This document shows positions 44,721 through 56,636 of a stretch of 64,000 bases of DNA, in pieces. The notes beneath the pieces are model-generated. The model did not search any database and was not told the origin of the DNA. It saw only the letters and a program-made list of their open reading frames with translations. Positions within the stretch are counted from its first letter, which is position 1. Every line of letters begins with the position of its first letter. A program made the translations under genes and the position numbers. Source of the DNA: Thiothrix sp. (GTDB lineage: Bacteria; Pseudomonadota; Gammaproteobacteria; Thiotrichales; Thiotrichaceae); the NCBI RefSeq assembly GCF_028714775.1, contig NZ_JAQTLS010000002.1:186001-250000 (forward strand), given 5' to 3'.

Positions 44721-47700
44721 ATGGTTGAAAGAATTTTTCAAGATATTCCTGATGGCAAACTTGCAGAGGCTGATAGCCAACCTTTTTTAATCAGCTTGGG
44801 TTGGTCGAAAGGCGCAACATGGAACGATTTGCTGCAATCAAAGCGCGTGCTACTTATCTCCGAGGCAGGCGCGGGTAAAACGTATGAGTGCCGTACTCAG
44901 GTAAAGCATTTACGGGATAAAGGGGAATATGCTTTTTTCGTCGAGTTGGCGAGTCTGTCATTAAACGATCTTCGCAGTTCACTTGATTATGACGAAGAGA
45001 AAGATTTGGATGCATGGCTTTCCTCACAATCCGATATTGCAACATTCTTTCTCGACTCGATCGACGAGTTAAAATTGAGTCGTGGTTCATTTGAGCTGGC
45101 ATTGAAACGCTTGCAAAAGGGAATTGGCAATCAGCTTCATCGCGTTCGCATTGTAATAACGACTAGACCTATCCCATTTGACGAACAGCTAGTGCGTCGT
45201 ATTTTACCTGTTCCTGCTGCACCAGAGGCTGAATCCAAAGAAGAGATCTTCGCAAAAACTGCGATGAATGATCACCGAACAAGCCAAATTGAAAATAAGA
45301 AAAACAAGGAGGTCAGTGATTGGCGAACATCTGCACTGATGCCACTATCTGATGAGCAAATCGTTGAATTCGTAACAGGACAAGGTATTGATAATCCTAC
45401 AGACTTGATGGATGACTTACGTAAAAGAAATGCACAAGAATTTGCTCGTCGTCCCCAAGACTTAATCGAACTCTGCGCAGATTGGCGTGAATACAAGCGT
45501 ATACGGACACATCACGATCAAGTGGGGTCAAATGTACGGATCAAACTGCAAGCAAGAGACGACAGACCTGAGCCTGCTGAATTATCTGTCGATAAAGCTG
45601 TGGATGGTGCAAGCAGACTGGCGTTAGCGATGCTAGTCACACGCCGCTGGACAATTCGCCACAATGCGGCATCAGACGATATTGAGCAGGAAGCGGCTCT
45701 TAATCCAGCAATAATTCTGTCCGATTGGAATCCTGATGAACCTAAGGCACTGCTTGAAAGGCCATTGTTCGGCTTTGCCTCCTATGGAAGAGTGCGTTTT
45801 CACCATCGGTCAGTTTGGGAGTATTTAGCCGCAGAACGCCTAAAAACACTTCTTCGAGCGCATAAGATAACTTTCCGCGCTCTCAAACGACTTCTTTTCG
45901 CACAAACCAAGGGCAAGACCATTGTCCGTCCGTCGATGCGCCCAGTAGCTGGTTGGTTGGCACTCTCAGAAAATACGATTTTCGAGATGCTGCGTGATAA
46001 CGAACCCGCAGTACTCCTCGATGAAGGTGATCCCGAATCTTTAACTCCAACTCAGCGTATTCAGGCACTACGTGCTTATGTCGAGCGTTATGGTGTAGGT
46101 GGGTGGCGTGGATTGCGTGTTCCACATATTCAGGTTCACCGTTTTGCCTTCCCGGAATTGGCGGAAGAAATTACCCGATGCTGGAAGATTGGTGTTGAAA
46201 ATCCTGAAGTCCGGGAAATGTTACTTGCACTTATTGAGGCTGGAGGTATTGCTAACTGTGTTGAGATAGCCCGTGAGGTAGCCCGCAATAGAAACGCTTC
46301 CTACACAGAGAGAATGAATGCACTGGATGCGCTAATTTCACTCTCAGATCCATCACTAAAGGATATTAGTGCCGAAATTGCACATGATGAACAGCAATGG
46401 CCTGACAGCATCGCGCGTGGGGCTATTAGTCGACTGTTCCCTAATCACATTTCAATACAACAGCTTTGTTGGGTGCTTGGACGACTTGAAGAGAAAAAAC
46501 ATAATATTGGTGATCTAAGCTGGCAATTATCTTATTTGATTGCTGATGCTAAGCTTGATAAGCCAAGTTTGGTCGAATTCCGTGATGAATTGGTAAGATT
46601 AGTTTCTGATGGACTTCACTGGGATGAAGAATGGAAGCCTTTTTCTTGTGATAGACCCCATTTGAGCGGGGCATTAGCCGCAATTTGTCTTCGTGGACTC
46701 TCATTGGAAACGAGTAGTGCATGGTTATCTGCGAGTGTTCTAGCGCTTCGCTTGCAAGATCGTGAGTATGGTAGCGATGAAGTTCACCAAGAATTACATT
46801 CACGCCTGAGAGATTTGACTGCTGAGGACAATGAACGCCTGTTTTGGGCAGAAAATTCACTGCTGCAAGTACTTCAAGGTACTGATGATCCCAAGAAACG
46901 TTTCGTTGAAATCATACGCTACGGTGGAATTGTTGAACTCCGCGTTGAGCGTGATTTAACTTGGATAAAAGATGCACTTGGAGACACCACGCGCCCCTAT
47001 AATGACCGGGCTTTGGTGTTGGAGATTGCTCTTCGCCTTTCGCATGGTCAAGAAAAATGGCGAAGTCATCTCTCCACCTTAAATGCATTAGTCCGTGATC
47101 AGCCCACTCTTCTTGCTGTAATTGGCGAATGGTTGCAACCACCAAAACACAATACAGAGAATTTACATTGGGAAAAAGAACAGGCTAAACGAAAAGAACA
47201 ACGAGTAAGGAAAGAAGCAAAAAACCGAGCGAGTTGGATTCAGTTTCAACGTGAGATTGCTGGACACCCTGAGAGAGTTTTTTCTCCCGAACGCAGTTGG
47301 AATACTGCTTGGGATCTCTGGCGTGTGATGGGGCATGATAAAGAAGGCAGTAAAACATCAGGGTGGAATCGGCGTTTTATCGAAAAGCAATTTGGTAAAC
47401 AGACGGCTGATAGACTGCGACTCACGCTAATAGATATATGGCGAAAAGAGAATCCAACGCTTCCAAGTGAAAGACCCGAAAACGAGCGTAACACTTATCT
47501 CATTCGGTGGCGACTTGGGCTTGCTGCGATTTACGCTGAAGCTGAAGACCCGCAATGGGCTATCAAGCTAAGTGAAAAGGAAGCAGAACTTGCGGCACGA
47601 TATGTAGCTATGGGATTTAATGGCTTACCCCATTGGGTGGAACAACTTGTTATAGCTCATGAAAATGTGGTGGATAGAATTCTGGGTCAAGAATTAAGTT

Positions 47701-49019
47701 GGGAATTATCGCAGGGTTTCGAGGGACAAGCTTACTCGATGCTTTTGCAGGACATCTGCCATGCATCTGAGGCAGTTGCAAAAGTTTTCCTTCCCCGTCT
47801 CCGCAGATGGTTGGATTCACAAGAAAATACTTCGGATGATGAAACAGCCCTCAAAAATATTGCTTCCCGCATGAGAAAGGTTATTGATGTATTGATGAAG
47901 TATGGCGACGAAGAAATGCTCGCCCATGTGCGTACCCTCGCGCAACAGCACCTCAATAATGATCTGCCGAGAGAGTTGGTTTTCGTCTGGTTGCCGATTC
48001 TTATAAAGCTTAGCCCCGATCTTGGTATAGCCGCACTTGAAGAGCGGCTCCAGTCGGTCGAACCAGCGAAGCGCAGCGAGGCGGTTACATGGTTCAGCGT
48101 GCTTTTCGGGGATCGTCATGAACCAATCTCCCTCTCCGGTGCAGCATTTACACCACAGCTATTACTACGTCTTCTTCGTCTTGCATATTTTCATGTCAGA
48201 TATAACGACGATACGGAGCATGAGGGTAGTTATACACCAGATACTCGAGATCATGCCGAACGTGCTCGTGAATATATTCTGAATACATTACTTGGATTGA
48301 AAGGTGAAAATGGCTGGGCAGCAAAGCTAGAAATGGCTGCTGATCCACTTTTCGCACATTTCAAAGATCGTATCCTCGCTATCGCTGAGGAAAATTGGGC
48401 GCAGGAGATTGATTCGGAAGTACTCGACGAAATGCAAGCTGTCGCACTCGACAGAGCAGGAGAAGCACCACCATCTACGAATAGTGCAATGTTCGCCATT
48501 TTGAATGATCGCCTTTCTGATCTGGATGATCTTTTGCTGAGTGATATATCACCTAGAGAGGCTTGGGCAGGCATAACCGAAGAAAGGGTCATGCGTCGCG
48601 AGATAGCACGAGAGTTGAAACATGTTGCCAATAATCTTTACACCGTAGATCAAGAATCTGTTACCGCAGATGAAAAAGAAACGGATATTCGCCTGCGCTC
48701 CACCGCGTCAAACCATGAAGCCATTATCGAACTCAAGCTTGCGGATGGTCGTTATGGTCGTGATTTGCGCGACACTATTTATGATCAATTGGTCAAGAAA
48801 TATATGGCAGCCGAAGCGAGTCGGTCAGGGTGCTTGCTTATAACGTTGGCGAAGGATCGGCAGTGGGATCATCCTGATAATGGTCAGCGTATTGGGTTAA
48901 TCGAATTGGAAGCCTTGCTTCGTGCGGAAGCTAAGCGGGTTGAAGAGGCTATGGGTGGCTCTGTTGCACTTGTTGTTCATATTTTGGATTTACGCTCCAG
49001 ACTTTCTAAAGAGAAATAA
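44721..49019 (+). CDS. Large NACHT/STAND-like NTPase with C-terminal nuclease-like domain
   Basis: A 1432-residue protein, likely an antiphage or stress-response effector. The N-terminal P-loop NTPase has Walker A SEAGAGKT (residues 47-54), Walker B ATFFLDSIDEL (107-117), and a sensor strand RIVITTRP. A winged-helix-like region follows (FHHRSVWEYLAAERL, typical of NACHT-type NTPases). Next is a very long helical-repeat region (about 500-1250). At the end is a PD-(D/E)XK-like motif (Asp1322, and Glu1337-Leu-Lys1339) followed by CLLIT and LIELEALLR. The gene is visibly richer in A and T than its neighbours, a sign of horizontal transfer. No clear Shine-Dalgarno is seen. The domain calls are from motifs only. 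Confidence 0.82.
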   Translation: MVERIFQDIPDGKLAEADSQPFLISLGWSKGATWNDLLQSKRVLLISEAGAGKTYECRTQVKHLRDKGEYAFFVELASLSLNDLRSSLDYDEEKDLDAWLSSQSDIATFFLDSIDELKLSRGSFELALKRLQKGIGNQLHRVRIVITTRPIPFDEQLVRRILPVPAAPEAESKEEIFAKTAMNDHRTSQIENKKNKEVSDWRTSALMPLSDEQIVEFVTGQGIDNPTDLMDDLRKRNAQEFARRPQDLIELCADWREYKRIRTHHDQVGSNVRIKLQARDDRPEPAELSVDKAVDGASRLALAMLVTRRWTIRHNAASDDIEQEAALNPAIILSDWNPDEPKALLERPLFGFASYGRVRFHHRSVWEYLAAERLKTLLRAHKITFRALKRLLFAQTKGKTIVRPSMRPVAGWLALSENTIFEMLRDNEPAVLLDEGDPESLTPTQRIQALRAYVERYGVGGWRGLRVPHIQVHRFAFPELAEEITRCWKIGVENPEVREMLLALIEAGGIANCVEIAREVARNRNASYTERMNALDALISLSDPSLKDISAEIAHDEQQWPDSIARGAISRLFPNHISIQQLCWVLGRLEEKKHNIGDLSWQLSYLIADAKLDKPSLVEFRDELVRLVSDGLHWDEEWKPFSCDRPHLSGALAAICLRGLSLETSSAWLSASVLALRLQDREYGSDEVHQELHSRLRDLTAEDNERLFWAENSLLQVLQGTDDPKKRFVEIIRYGGIVELRVERDLTWIKDALGDTTRPYNDRALVLEIALRLSHGQEKWRSHLSTLNALVRDQPTLLAVIGEWLQPPKHNTENLHWEKEQAKRKEQRVRKEAKNRASWIQFQREIAGHPERVFSPERSWNTAWDLWRVMGHDKEGSKTSGWNRRFIEKQFGKQTADRLRLTLIDIWRKENPTLPSERPENERNTYLIRWRLGLAAIYAEAEDPQWAIKLSEKEAELAARYVAMGFNGLPHWVEQLVIAHENVVDRILGQELSWELSQGFEGQAYSMLLQDICHASEAVAKVFLPRLRRWLDSQENTSDDETALKNIASRMRKVIDVLMKYGDEEMLAHVRTLAQQHLNNDLPRELVFVWLPILIKLSPDLGIAALEERLQSVEPAKRSEAVTWFSVLFGDRHEPISLSGAAFTPQLLLRLLRLAYFHVRYNDDTEHEGSYTPDTRDHAERAREYILNTLLGLKGENGWAAKLEMAADPLFAHFKDRILAIAEENWAQEIDSEVLDEMQAVALDRAGEAPPSTNSAMFAILNDRLSDLDDLLLSDISPREAWAGITEERVMRREIARELKHVANNLYTVDQESVTADEKETDIRLRSTASNHEAIIELKLADGRYGRDLRDTIYDQLVKKYMAAEASRSGCLLITLAKDRQWDHPDNGQRIGLIELEALLRAEAKRVEEAMGGSVALVVHILDLRSRLSKEK

Positions 49020-49187
49020 AACTTCGCGCTGTATTTGTGCAGATTCTCACCGTAGCCAAGCTTTTGTTGGAGAAACTCACCCACTTTCTACCATAAGAAA
49101 ATTCATATGGTAATTTCAGCTAGCTTTTCGGGGATAAGCCCCATCTACAGTGCTTGGTAATACTGCACACACTGCATGAGTAGTCAT

Positions 49188-51494
<2,307 letters not shown>

Positions 51495-51644
51495 AGGGCT
51501 AAAACACAGTAAAAGATAAGGCATTGTAACAGGTTATTGAGCTTGAGCCTTTAGCCACATTTTCTCATTATCCATTCCATGAACTTTTTGGCGAGATAAC
51601 CCATCCAAGCCCAGAATACGTCAATAATTTACAGGAATGTAACC

Positions 51645-52436
51645 ATGAAAAAAATCGTCTTCCCCCTCACCGCTGCTGTGGCTTTACTGTGCAATGCCGC
51701 CTACGCGGTCGATGCCAAACTCAATAACACCGAATGGGCATTGCAATCCCTCTCAGGCTGGAATGGGCAATCACCCGCGAAATTGCCGCGCCCCGCGACG
51801 TTGGCGTTCAACGGCGATAACGTCAGCGGCAGCGATGGTTGCAACTCGTTTAACGGCATTTACACCCAAACAGGGAAGCCTAACAGCTTGCGCATCCCCA
51901 CTGACAAAATGATGTCCACCATGATGGCGTGCATCGACAATGTGGATAAACTTTCCCGCCAATACACACAAATCTTGAACCAAACGGCTACCTACCAATT
52001 GAATGGCAATAGCTTGACCCTGAAAGATGCGCGGGGGCGGAAACTGGCTTCATTCACTAAACCTGTCTCGACCTTGCCCGGCACAAGCTGGCAGGTGCGG
52101 GATTACAACAACGGTCGTGAAGCCATCGTTGGCAACGCCAATACCCCAAACATGAATGTCACCTTTGCCAAGGATGGGCGTGTCACGGGCAATGGGGGAT
52201 GCAACGGTTTTTTTGCCACCTACACCCACAACCCAAACGACAATAGCATCAAAATCAGTCAAATAGGCGCAACCAAAATGTTCTGCCACCGACCAGAAGG
52301 TGTGATGCAGGATGAAGCCGATTTCCTGAAAGCCTTGGCGAGTGCCAAAACCTTCCGCCGCTCAGGCTCGACGCTGGAGCTGTTTAACCAACAAGGCATC
52401 CTTGCAGTTGGGTTGGGTCTGAAAGCCGGGAAGTAA
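51645..52436 (+). CDS. Exported protein with two META domains (HslJ-like)
   Basis: A 263-residue protein with a signal peptide (residues 1-22, ending AAYA) and two META domains (about 28-135 and 140-258). Each has the W-x-L/W-Q-V start, the D/N-G-C-N core (SGSDGCNSFNG, TGNGGCNGFFATY) and the later MMAC / KMFC segment. META domains occur in HslJ and other periplasmic proteins of uncertain role in stress tolerance. It has its own promoter area of about 120 bases. Confidence 0.9.
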   Translation: MKKIVFPLTAAVALLCNAAYAVDAKLNNTEWALQSLSGWNGQSPAKLPRPATLAFNGDNVSGSDGCNSFNGIYTQTGKPNSLRIPTDKMMSTMMACIDNVDKLSRQYTQILNQTATYQLNGNSLTLKDARGRKLASFTKPVSTLPGTSWQVRDYNNGREAIVGNANTPNMNVTFAKDGRVTGNGGCNGFFATYTHNPNDNSIKISQIGATKMFCHRPEGVMQDEADFLKALASAKTFRRSGSTLELFNQQGILAVGLGLKAGK

Positions 52437-52469
52437 AGTTCCCGCCGTCGGGGTTACACCTGCAATTTT

Positions 52470-53156
52470 TTAGGGAGATATTCTGGCTGCGCTGTAACGG
52501 GTATTGTCCGCAATCCCTGCATCCTCAAACCCTTTCCGCCGCAACCGGCACGCATCGCATTCCCCGCAAGCCTGCCCTTCGCTATCCGCCGCGTAGCACG
52601 TAACCGTCCGGGCATAATCCACGCCCAAGCGCACACCTTCACGGATAATATCGGCCTTGGTTAAGTCGATCAGCGGGGTATGCAAGGTAATAAGCGCACC
52701 TTCCACCCCCATTTTGGTGGCAAGGTTTGCCATCGCTTGGAAGGCGGCAATGAATTCCGGGCGGCAATCCGGGTAGCCGGAATAATCCACGGCATTTACG
52801 CCGATGAAAATGGCTTGCGCACCCAATACTTCCGCCCAGCCGAGCGCAATCGACAGGAACACGGTATTGCGGGCAGGCACGTAAGTGACAGGAATGCCCA
52901 GTGTCGGGCTGGTGGGTACGTCGATGTTTTTGTCGGTCAGTGCCGAGCCACCGAAACGTGATAAATCGAGGTCGATGATTTCATGGCGGATTGCGCCTTG
53001 GACGTTGGCCTGTTCAATCGCCGCCTGTAACTCCGCCGTGTGGCGTTGCCCATAACGGAAACTTAAGGCATAACATTCATAGCCTTGCTCAAGCGCCATT
53101 GCCAATACGGTAGCGGAATCCATCCCGCCTGACAGTAATACCACTGCTTTTTTCAT
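52470..53156 (-). CDS. queC: 7-cyano-7-deazaguanine synthase
   Basis: A 228-residue ATP-dependent enzyme that converts 7-carboxy-7-deazaguanine to preQ0 in queuosine synthesis. The PP-loop motif is [12 protein letters not shown], with [11 protein letters not shown] and the zinc cysteines in [16 protein letters not shown]. The ATG at 53156 overlaps the stop of the upstream ATPase gene by one base. It normally follows queE in this cluster; here an unrelated gene lies between them. Confidence 0.95.
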   Translation of the reverse strand: MKKAVVLLSGGMDSATVLAMALEQGYECYALSFRYGQRHTAELQAAIEQANVQGAIRHEIIDLDLSRFGGSALTDKNIDVPTSPTLGIPVTYVPARNTVFLSIALGWAEVLGAQAIFIGVNAVDYSGYPDCRPEFIAAFQAMANLATKMGVEGALITLHTPLIDLTKADIIREGVRLGVDYARTVTCYAADSEGQACGECDACRLRRKGFEDAGIADNTRYSAARISP

Positions 53157-54328
53157 CAATCATTCAGCCTGTTTAGCTCATCTAACAACGCCCGCACTCC
53201 CACCGCTTCCACACCATTGCCGATAGGATAACGATCATTCCCCGGACACACCATCAGACGCTTGCTAGGCTGTAAATCCTCACAAGCAGCATAGAATCCC
53301 TGCCTCGGTTTAGCAGCATTGGAGCGTTTAACCTCAATTGCCCATAGTCCTTGATTTGGCACATCCAGCAGCAAGTCAATTTCTGCCCCATTACTGCTGC
53401 GATAAAATCCAGCTACGGTATTGAAGGGAGCTGCGTTAATCAGGTTTTCAATCACGAAGCCTTCCCAACTATTGCCAACAACGGGATGCCCTAGCAGGTT
53501 GTCGAAGTCGGCAATGCCAAGCAGCGCGTGCACCAAACCGCTATCACGAATGTAAATTTTAGGTGATTTTACCAAGCGTTTGCCCACGTTACTGTGCCAA
53601 GGCAACAAACGCCGCACCAATAATAAATCGACTAGCAGATCCAGATAGCGGCTGACGGTCTTGGTGTCTATCATCAGATTTTTGCCGAGTTGGGATAGAT
53701 TTAACATACCGCCTTGGTTGTGGGCGAGCATTGTCCATAAGCGCCGCAGCGTTTCCGCCGGAATGCGCACCCCGTAAGATGGAATCTCTCGCTCAAGGTA
53801 AGTGCTGATGAGGTTTTGCCGCCACACTAAACTTTGTTTGTCCGTTTTTGCCAATAAACTATTGGGGAAACCACCACGTACCCAGAGTGTATTTTCCTGC
53901 TCTGCCGCTAATTCGGTGAGCTGAAAGGGAGGCAATTCTAAATAAGCGATACGTCCGGCAAGGCTTTCCCCTGATTGGCGTAATAAATCACCTGATGCGG
54001 AACCCAGTAATAAAAATCTTCCGCTGCTGATGCCTTTGCGCCGTCCCCGATCTATGAGGCTGCGTAATGGCTGGAACAACTCCGGCATTCGCTGGACTTC
54101 ATCCAGAATAACCAGCTTGTGTTCGTGTTGGGAAAGGTAAGCTTCCGGGTCGGTTAATTTGTGACGATCACTGGGACTTTCCAAATCGAGGTAAACGGAA
54201 GGCAGGTTTTGATGCATCAAGGTTTCAGCCAGCGTCGTCTTACCGGCCTGACGAGGCCCAAGCAGGGCAATAGCAGGGAATTGCTTTAGGTATTCAATCA
54301 ATTGTGCTTTCAGGTTACGCGCTATCAT
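53156..54328 (-). CDS. AAA_14/DUF4143 ATPase inserted in the que operon
   Basis: A 390-residue protein of the common AAA_14 plus DUF4143 type. Walker A is GPRQAGKT (residues 24-31), Walker B is [12 protein letters not shown], and a sensor segment is RFLLLGSAS. The C-terminal DUF4143 domain has a winged helix and a nuclease-like end ([21 protein letters not shown]), a D-x-D...E-V-K pattern. Such proteins are widely mobile and often suspected of stress or toxin roles; function is unknown. It is co-linear with queE and queC and overlaps queC by one base. Confidence 0.9.
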   Translation of the reverse strand: MIARNLKAQLIEYLKQFPAIALLGPRQAGKTTLAETLMHQNLPSVYLDLESPSDRHKLTDPEAYLSQHEHKLVILDEVQRMPELFQPLRSLIDRGRRKGISSGRFLLLGSASGDLLRQSGESLAGRIAYLELPPFQLTELAAEQENTLWVRGGFPNSLLAKTDKQSLVWRQNLISTYLEREIPSYGVRIPAETLRRLWTMLAHNQGGMLNLSQLGKNLMIDTKTVSRYLDLLVDLLLVRRLLPWHSNVGKRLVKSPKIYIRDSGLVHALLGIADFDNLLGHPVVGNSWEGFVIENLINAAPFNTVAGFYRSSNGAEIDLLLDVPNQGLWAIEVKRSNAAKPRQGFYAACEDLQPSKRLMVCPGNDRYPIGNGVEAVGVRALLDELNRLND

Positions 54329-54390
54329 AATGTTAATTATACATTATACTCCATGATTTGCATGGTTATAGTGATGCTATCACGAAAAAA

Positions 54391-55038
54391 TCAATGTCCC
54401 GGTTCGTCGTTCCACAGGTATTTGTGTAATTGTAGCTGGAAGCGTACCGGCAGGCGGTCGCTGAGTATCCATTCCGCCAGTTCGCGTGCCTGAAATGCGC
54501 CGTGGGCAGGTGACAGCAACACTTCGCAGCGCCCGTACAGCGCGTGGGTATCTGCCATTGCGCGGAACCAATCGTAATCTTCGCGGCTGCCAATCACAGC
54601 TTTGAGTTGGTCTTTGCTGTCCAGCAGGTCGAGGTTTTCCCAGCGGTTTTTGTCCATTTCGCCGGAGGATGGGGTTTTGATGTCCATCACTTTGACTACA
54701 CGCGGGTCAATGCCTTCCAGCGTGATTGCGCCACTGGTTTCCAGCGATACTTCGTAGCCTTGGTCGCACAGGGCAGTGAGCAAAGGCCAGCAATTTTTCT
54801 GCGCCAGCGGTTCGCCGCCTGTAACGGTGACGTAATGCGGTTGGTAGCTGGCAACTTCCGCGAGGATGTCGTCCAGTTCCCAACTTTTACCGCCCGTAAA
54901 CGCATAGGCCGTGTCGCAGTAATGGCAGCGCAAGGGGCAACCCGTCAGACGCACAAAAACCGTCGGGAGGCCGACGGTTCGTGTTTCACCTTGCAGCGAA
55001 TAGAAGATTTCCGCAATGCGTAAGCTCGCCAAACTCAA
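54391..55038 (-). CDS. queE: 7-carboxy-7-deazaguanine synthase
   Basis: A 215-residue radical SAM enzyme that contracts the pterin ring to 7-carboxy-7-deazaguanine. The cluster cysteines are in GCPLRCHYCDT (Cx3Cx2C), with the typical IFYSLQGETR N-terminus and TVTGGEPLAQ. The start overlaps the cpoB stop by four bases (ATGA), so it is translationally coupled to the Tol-Pal operon, a common gammaproteobacterial arrangement. Confidence 0.96.
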   Translation of the reverse strand: MSLASLRIAEIFYSLQGETRTVGLPTVFVRLTGCPLRCHYCDTAYAFTGGKSWELDDILAEVASYQPHYVTVTGGEPLAQKNCWPLLTALCDQGYEVSLETSGAITLEGIDPRVVKVMDIKTPSSGEMDKNRWENLDLLDSKDQLKAVIGSREDYDWFRAMADTHALYGRCEVLLSPAHGAFQARELAEWILSDRLPVRFQLQLHKYLWNDEPGH

Positions 55039-56036
55039 TGCCCTTCGGCTTTCATTTTGTCGAGGCGCTCTTGGGCTTTCTGCTTGGTTTCGGTACTCTC
55101 AGGGAAGAAGCTGATCACGTCTTCGAGGGTTTTGCGGGCTTTGTCCCACTCTTTCAACTCGTAGAAGCTGTAACCCAGTTTCAACGCCGCGCCGGGGGCT
55201 TTGTCGCTGCCTTTGTAGTCTTTCAGTACTATCAAGAATTCGTCCGAAGCGCCTTTGTAGTCCTTTTCAGCATACAGGGCTTCACCGATCCAGTATTGGG
55301 CGCTGGAAGCCAGTGAACTGCTGGGGTAATCCTTGAGGAACTTGCGGAATGCCGGGATCGCGTCTTTCGGCGTTTTCAGCAGGGTATTGAAGGCTTCGTC
55401 GTAAACCGAGCGCTCTTCCTTTTCAGGCAGAGGTTTGTCATCTGCCTTGCTGCCAGCCGTGCTATCGGTGCTAGCTTTGTCAGTGCTGGTGGAGCTGCTT
55501 GCCAGCTTATCCGCGCTGCCCGTGGTATCCGCCGGTTTGTCGGTAGTGCTGCCAGTGCTGCTCGTGCCACTGGCGCTATCCGCTGACTTGGGCGGGTTCT
55601 TGTCATCGGGCACGCCCGTGCCATAGCTGTAATAGCTGTTCGGGTCAGTGCTCGTTGGCTTATCCGCGCTGATGCCTGACGGTAAGCTGTCCAGTTTGTT
55701 GGATGCGGTGCTGTCACTTGCCGTGCCGCTGGTTGTATCACTGGTTGGTTTATCCAGTGTTGCAGTGCCCGTGGTGTCGGTAGTATCTGGCTTGAGCTTA
55801 TCCATGCGCTCATCCACTTGCTGCAAGGTTTCGCTCTGTTTTTCCTGCACTTTTTTCAAGTCGTTGCGTAACTGTTCGTTTTCGCCACGTAATGTGCTGA
55901 CTTCCTTTTCCATGTCATTCAGCCGCTGCAATAATTGCACGGCTGCGTCATCGCTCAATGGTGCTGCGATGAGCGGCGCTGACAACAGCGCACTCACCAG
56001 CAAGGCCAAGGTACGATGGGTATCCTTGTTTCGCAT
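55035..56036 (-). CDS. cpoB: Tol-Pal associated periplasmic protein CpoB (YbgF)
   Basis: A 333-residue periplasmic protein that links Tol-Pal to peptidoglycan synthesis during division. It has a signal peptide (cleavage about residue 25), a trimerising coiled coil (about 30-80) and C-terminal TPR repeats (about 215-333: AFNTLLKTPKDAIPAFRKFL, SSAQYWIGEALYAEKDY). Between them lies an unusually long Ser/Thr/Asp/Lys-rich low-complexity linker (about 82-205). The ATG at 56036 has AAGGAC upstream and follows pal by four bases. Confidence 0.93.
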   Translation of the reverse strand: MRNKDTHRTLALLVSALLSAPLIAAPLSDDAAVQLLQRLNDMEKEVSTLRGENEQLRNDLKKVQEKQSETLQQVDERMDKLKPDTTDTTGTATLDKPTSDTTSGTASDSTASNKLDSLPSGISADKPTSTDPNSYYSYGTGVPDDKNPPKSADSASGTSSTGSTTDKPADTTGSADKLASSSTSTDKASTDSTAGSKADDKPLPEKEERSVYDEAFNTLLKTPKDAIPAFRKFLKDYPSSSLASSAQYWIGEALYAEKDYKGASDEFLIVLKDYKGSDKAPGAALKLGYSFYELKEWDKARKTLEDVISFFPESTETKQKAQERLDKMKAEGH

Positions 56037-56040
56037 GTCC

Positions 56041-56604
56041 TTATTCTCCGGCATATTTGATTTCGACGCGGCGGTTCTTGCCCCACGCGCTCTCATTATG
56101 CCCGAACACTGCCGGGATTTCTTCCCCGTAGCCGATCACTTCCATGCTATTGCTGCTCACGCCTTTGATTTGCATGTAATCCAGCACCGAGTAACCCCGG
56201 CGTTCTGACAGCGCCACGTTGTATTCACGGGAACCGCGCTCGTCCGCGTGGCCTTCCAAACGCACTTTCAGGTTGGGGTAGGCTGCCAGCAGCGAGGAAT
56301 GCGCATCCAGTACGCTTTGGTATTCCGGGCGGATGTTGGAGCTGTCGAGGTCGAAGTAAATGACCCGTTGCGCCAGCACGCTATTGGGGTTGCGCAAATC
56401 AGCCGGGGTGTATTGGCTGCTGCCATTGCCCGCGCCGTAATTGCCTCCATTACCGTAACCATAGCCGTTATTGCTGCCGTAACCACCCGCACCGCCTGCG
56501 CCACCGGCTCCGCCAGCGCCGTTGGGGTTGCCACCTTGTTGGGAGCAACCCGTGACCAAAAATGCGGATACCAGTAAGTAAGCCAATATTGTTTTCATGT
56601 TCAT
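56041..56604 (-). CDS. pal: Peptidoglycan-associated lipoprotein Pal
   Basis: A 187-residue outer-membrane lipoprotein with lipobox LVTGC. The OmpA-like peptidoglycan-binding domain has VIYFDLDSSNI, EGHADERGSREYNVALSERR and GYGEEIPA. Between them is a Gly/Asn/Tyr-rich linker (GGAGGAGGAGGYG, NNGYGYGNGG) resembling the sulfur-globule-like protein in composition. The start at 56604 is chosen for its spacing to a GAG-type site; a start two codons later is possible. Confidence 0.95.
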   Translation of the reverse strand: MNMKTILAYLLVSAFLVTGCSQQGGNPNGAGGAGGAGGAGGYGSNNGYGYGNGGNYGAGNGSSQYTPADLRNPNSVLAQRVIYFDLDSSNIRPEYQSVLDAHSSLLAAYPNLKVRLEGHADERGSREYNVALSERRGYSVLDYMQIKGVSSNSMEVIGYGEEIPAVFGHNESAWGKNRRVEIKYAGE

Positions 56605-56636
56605 AACACTCGTTCTCTCGCTATCGTGTTTAACTA

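Noticed and set aside
48922-49113. 63-codon open frame after the large NTPase
   Set aside because: Overlaps the NTPase end out of frame and has no start signal or family.
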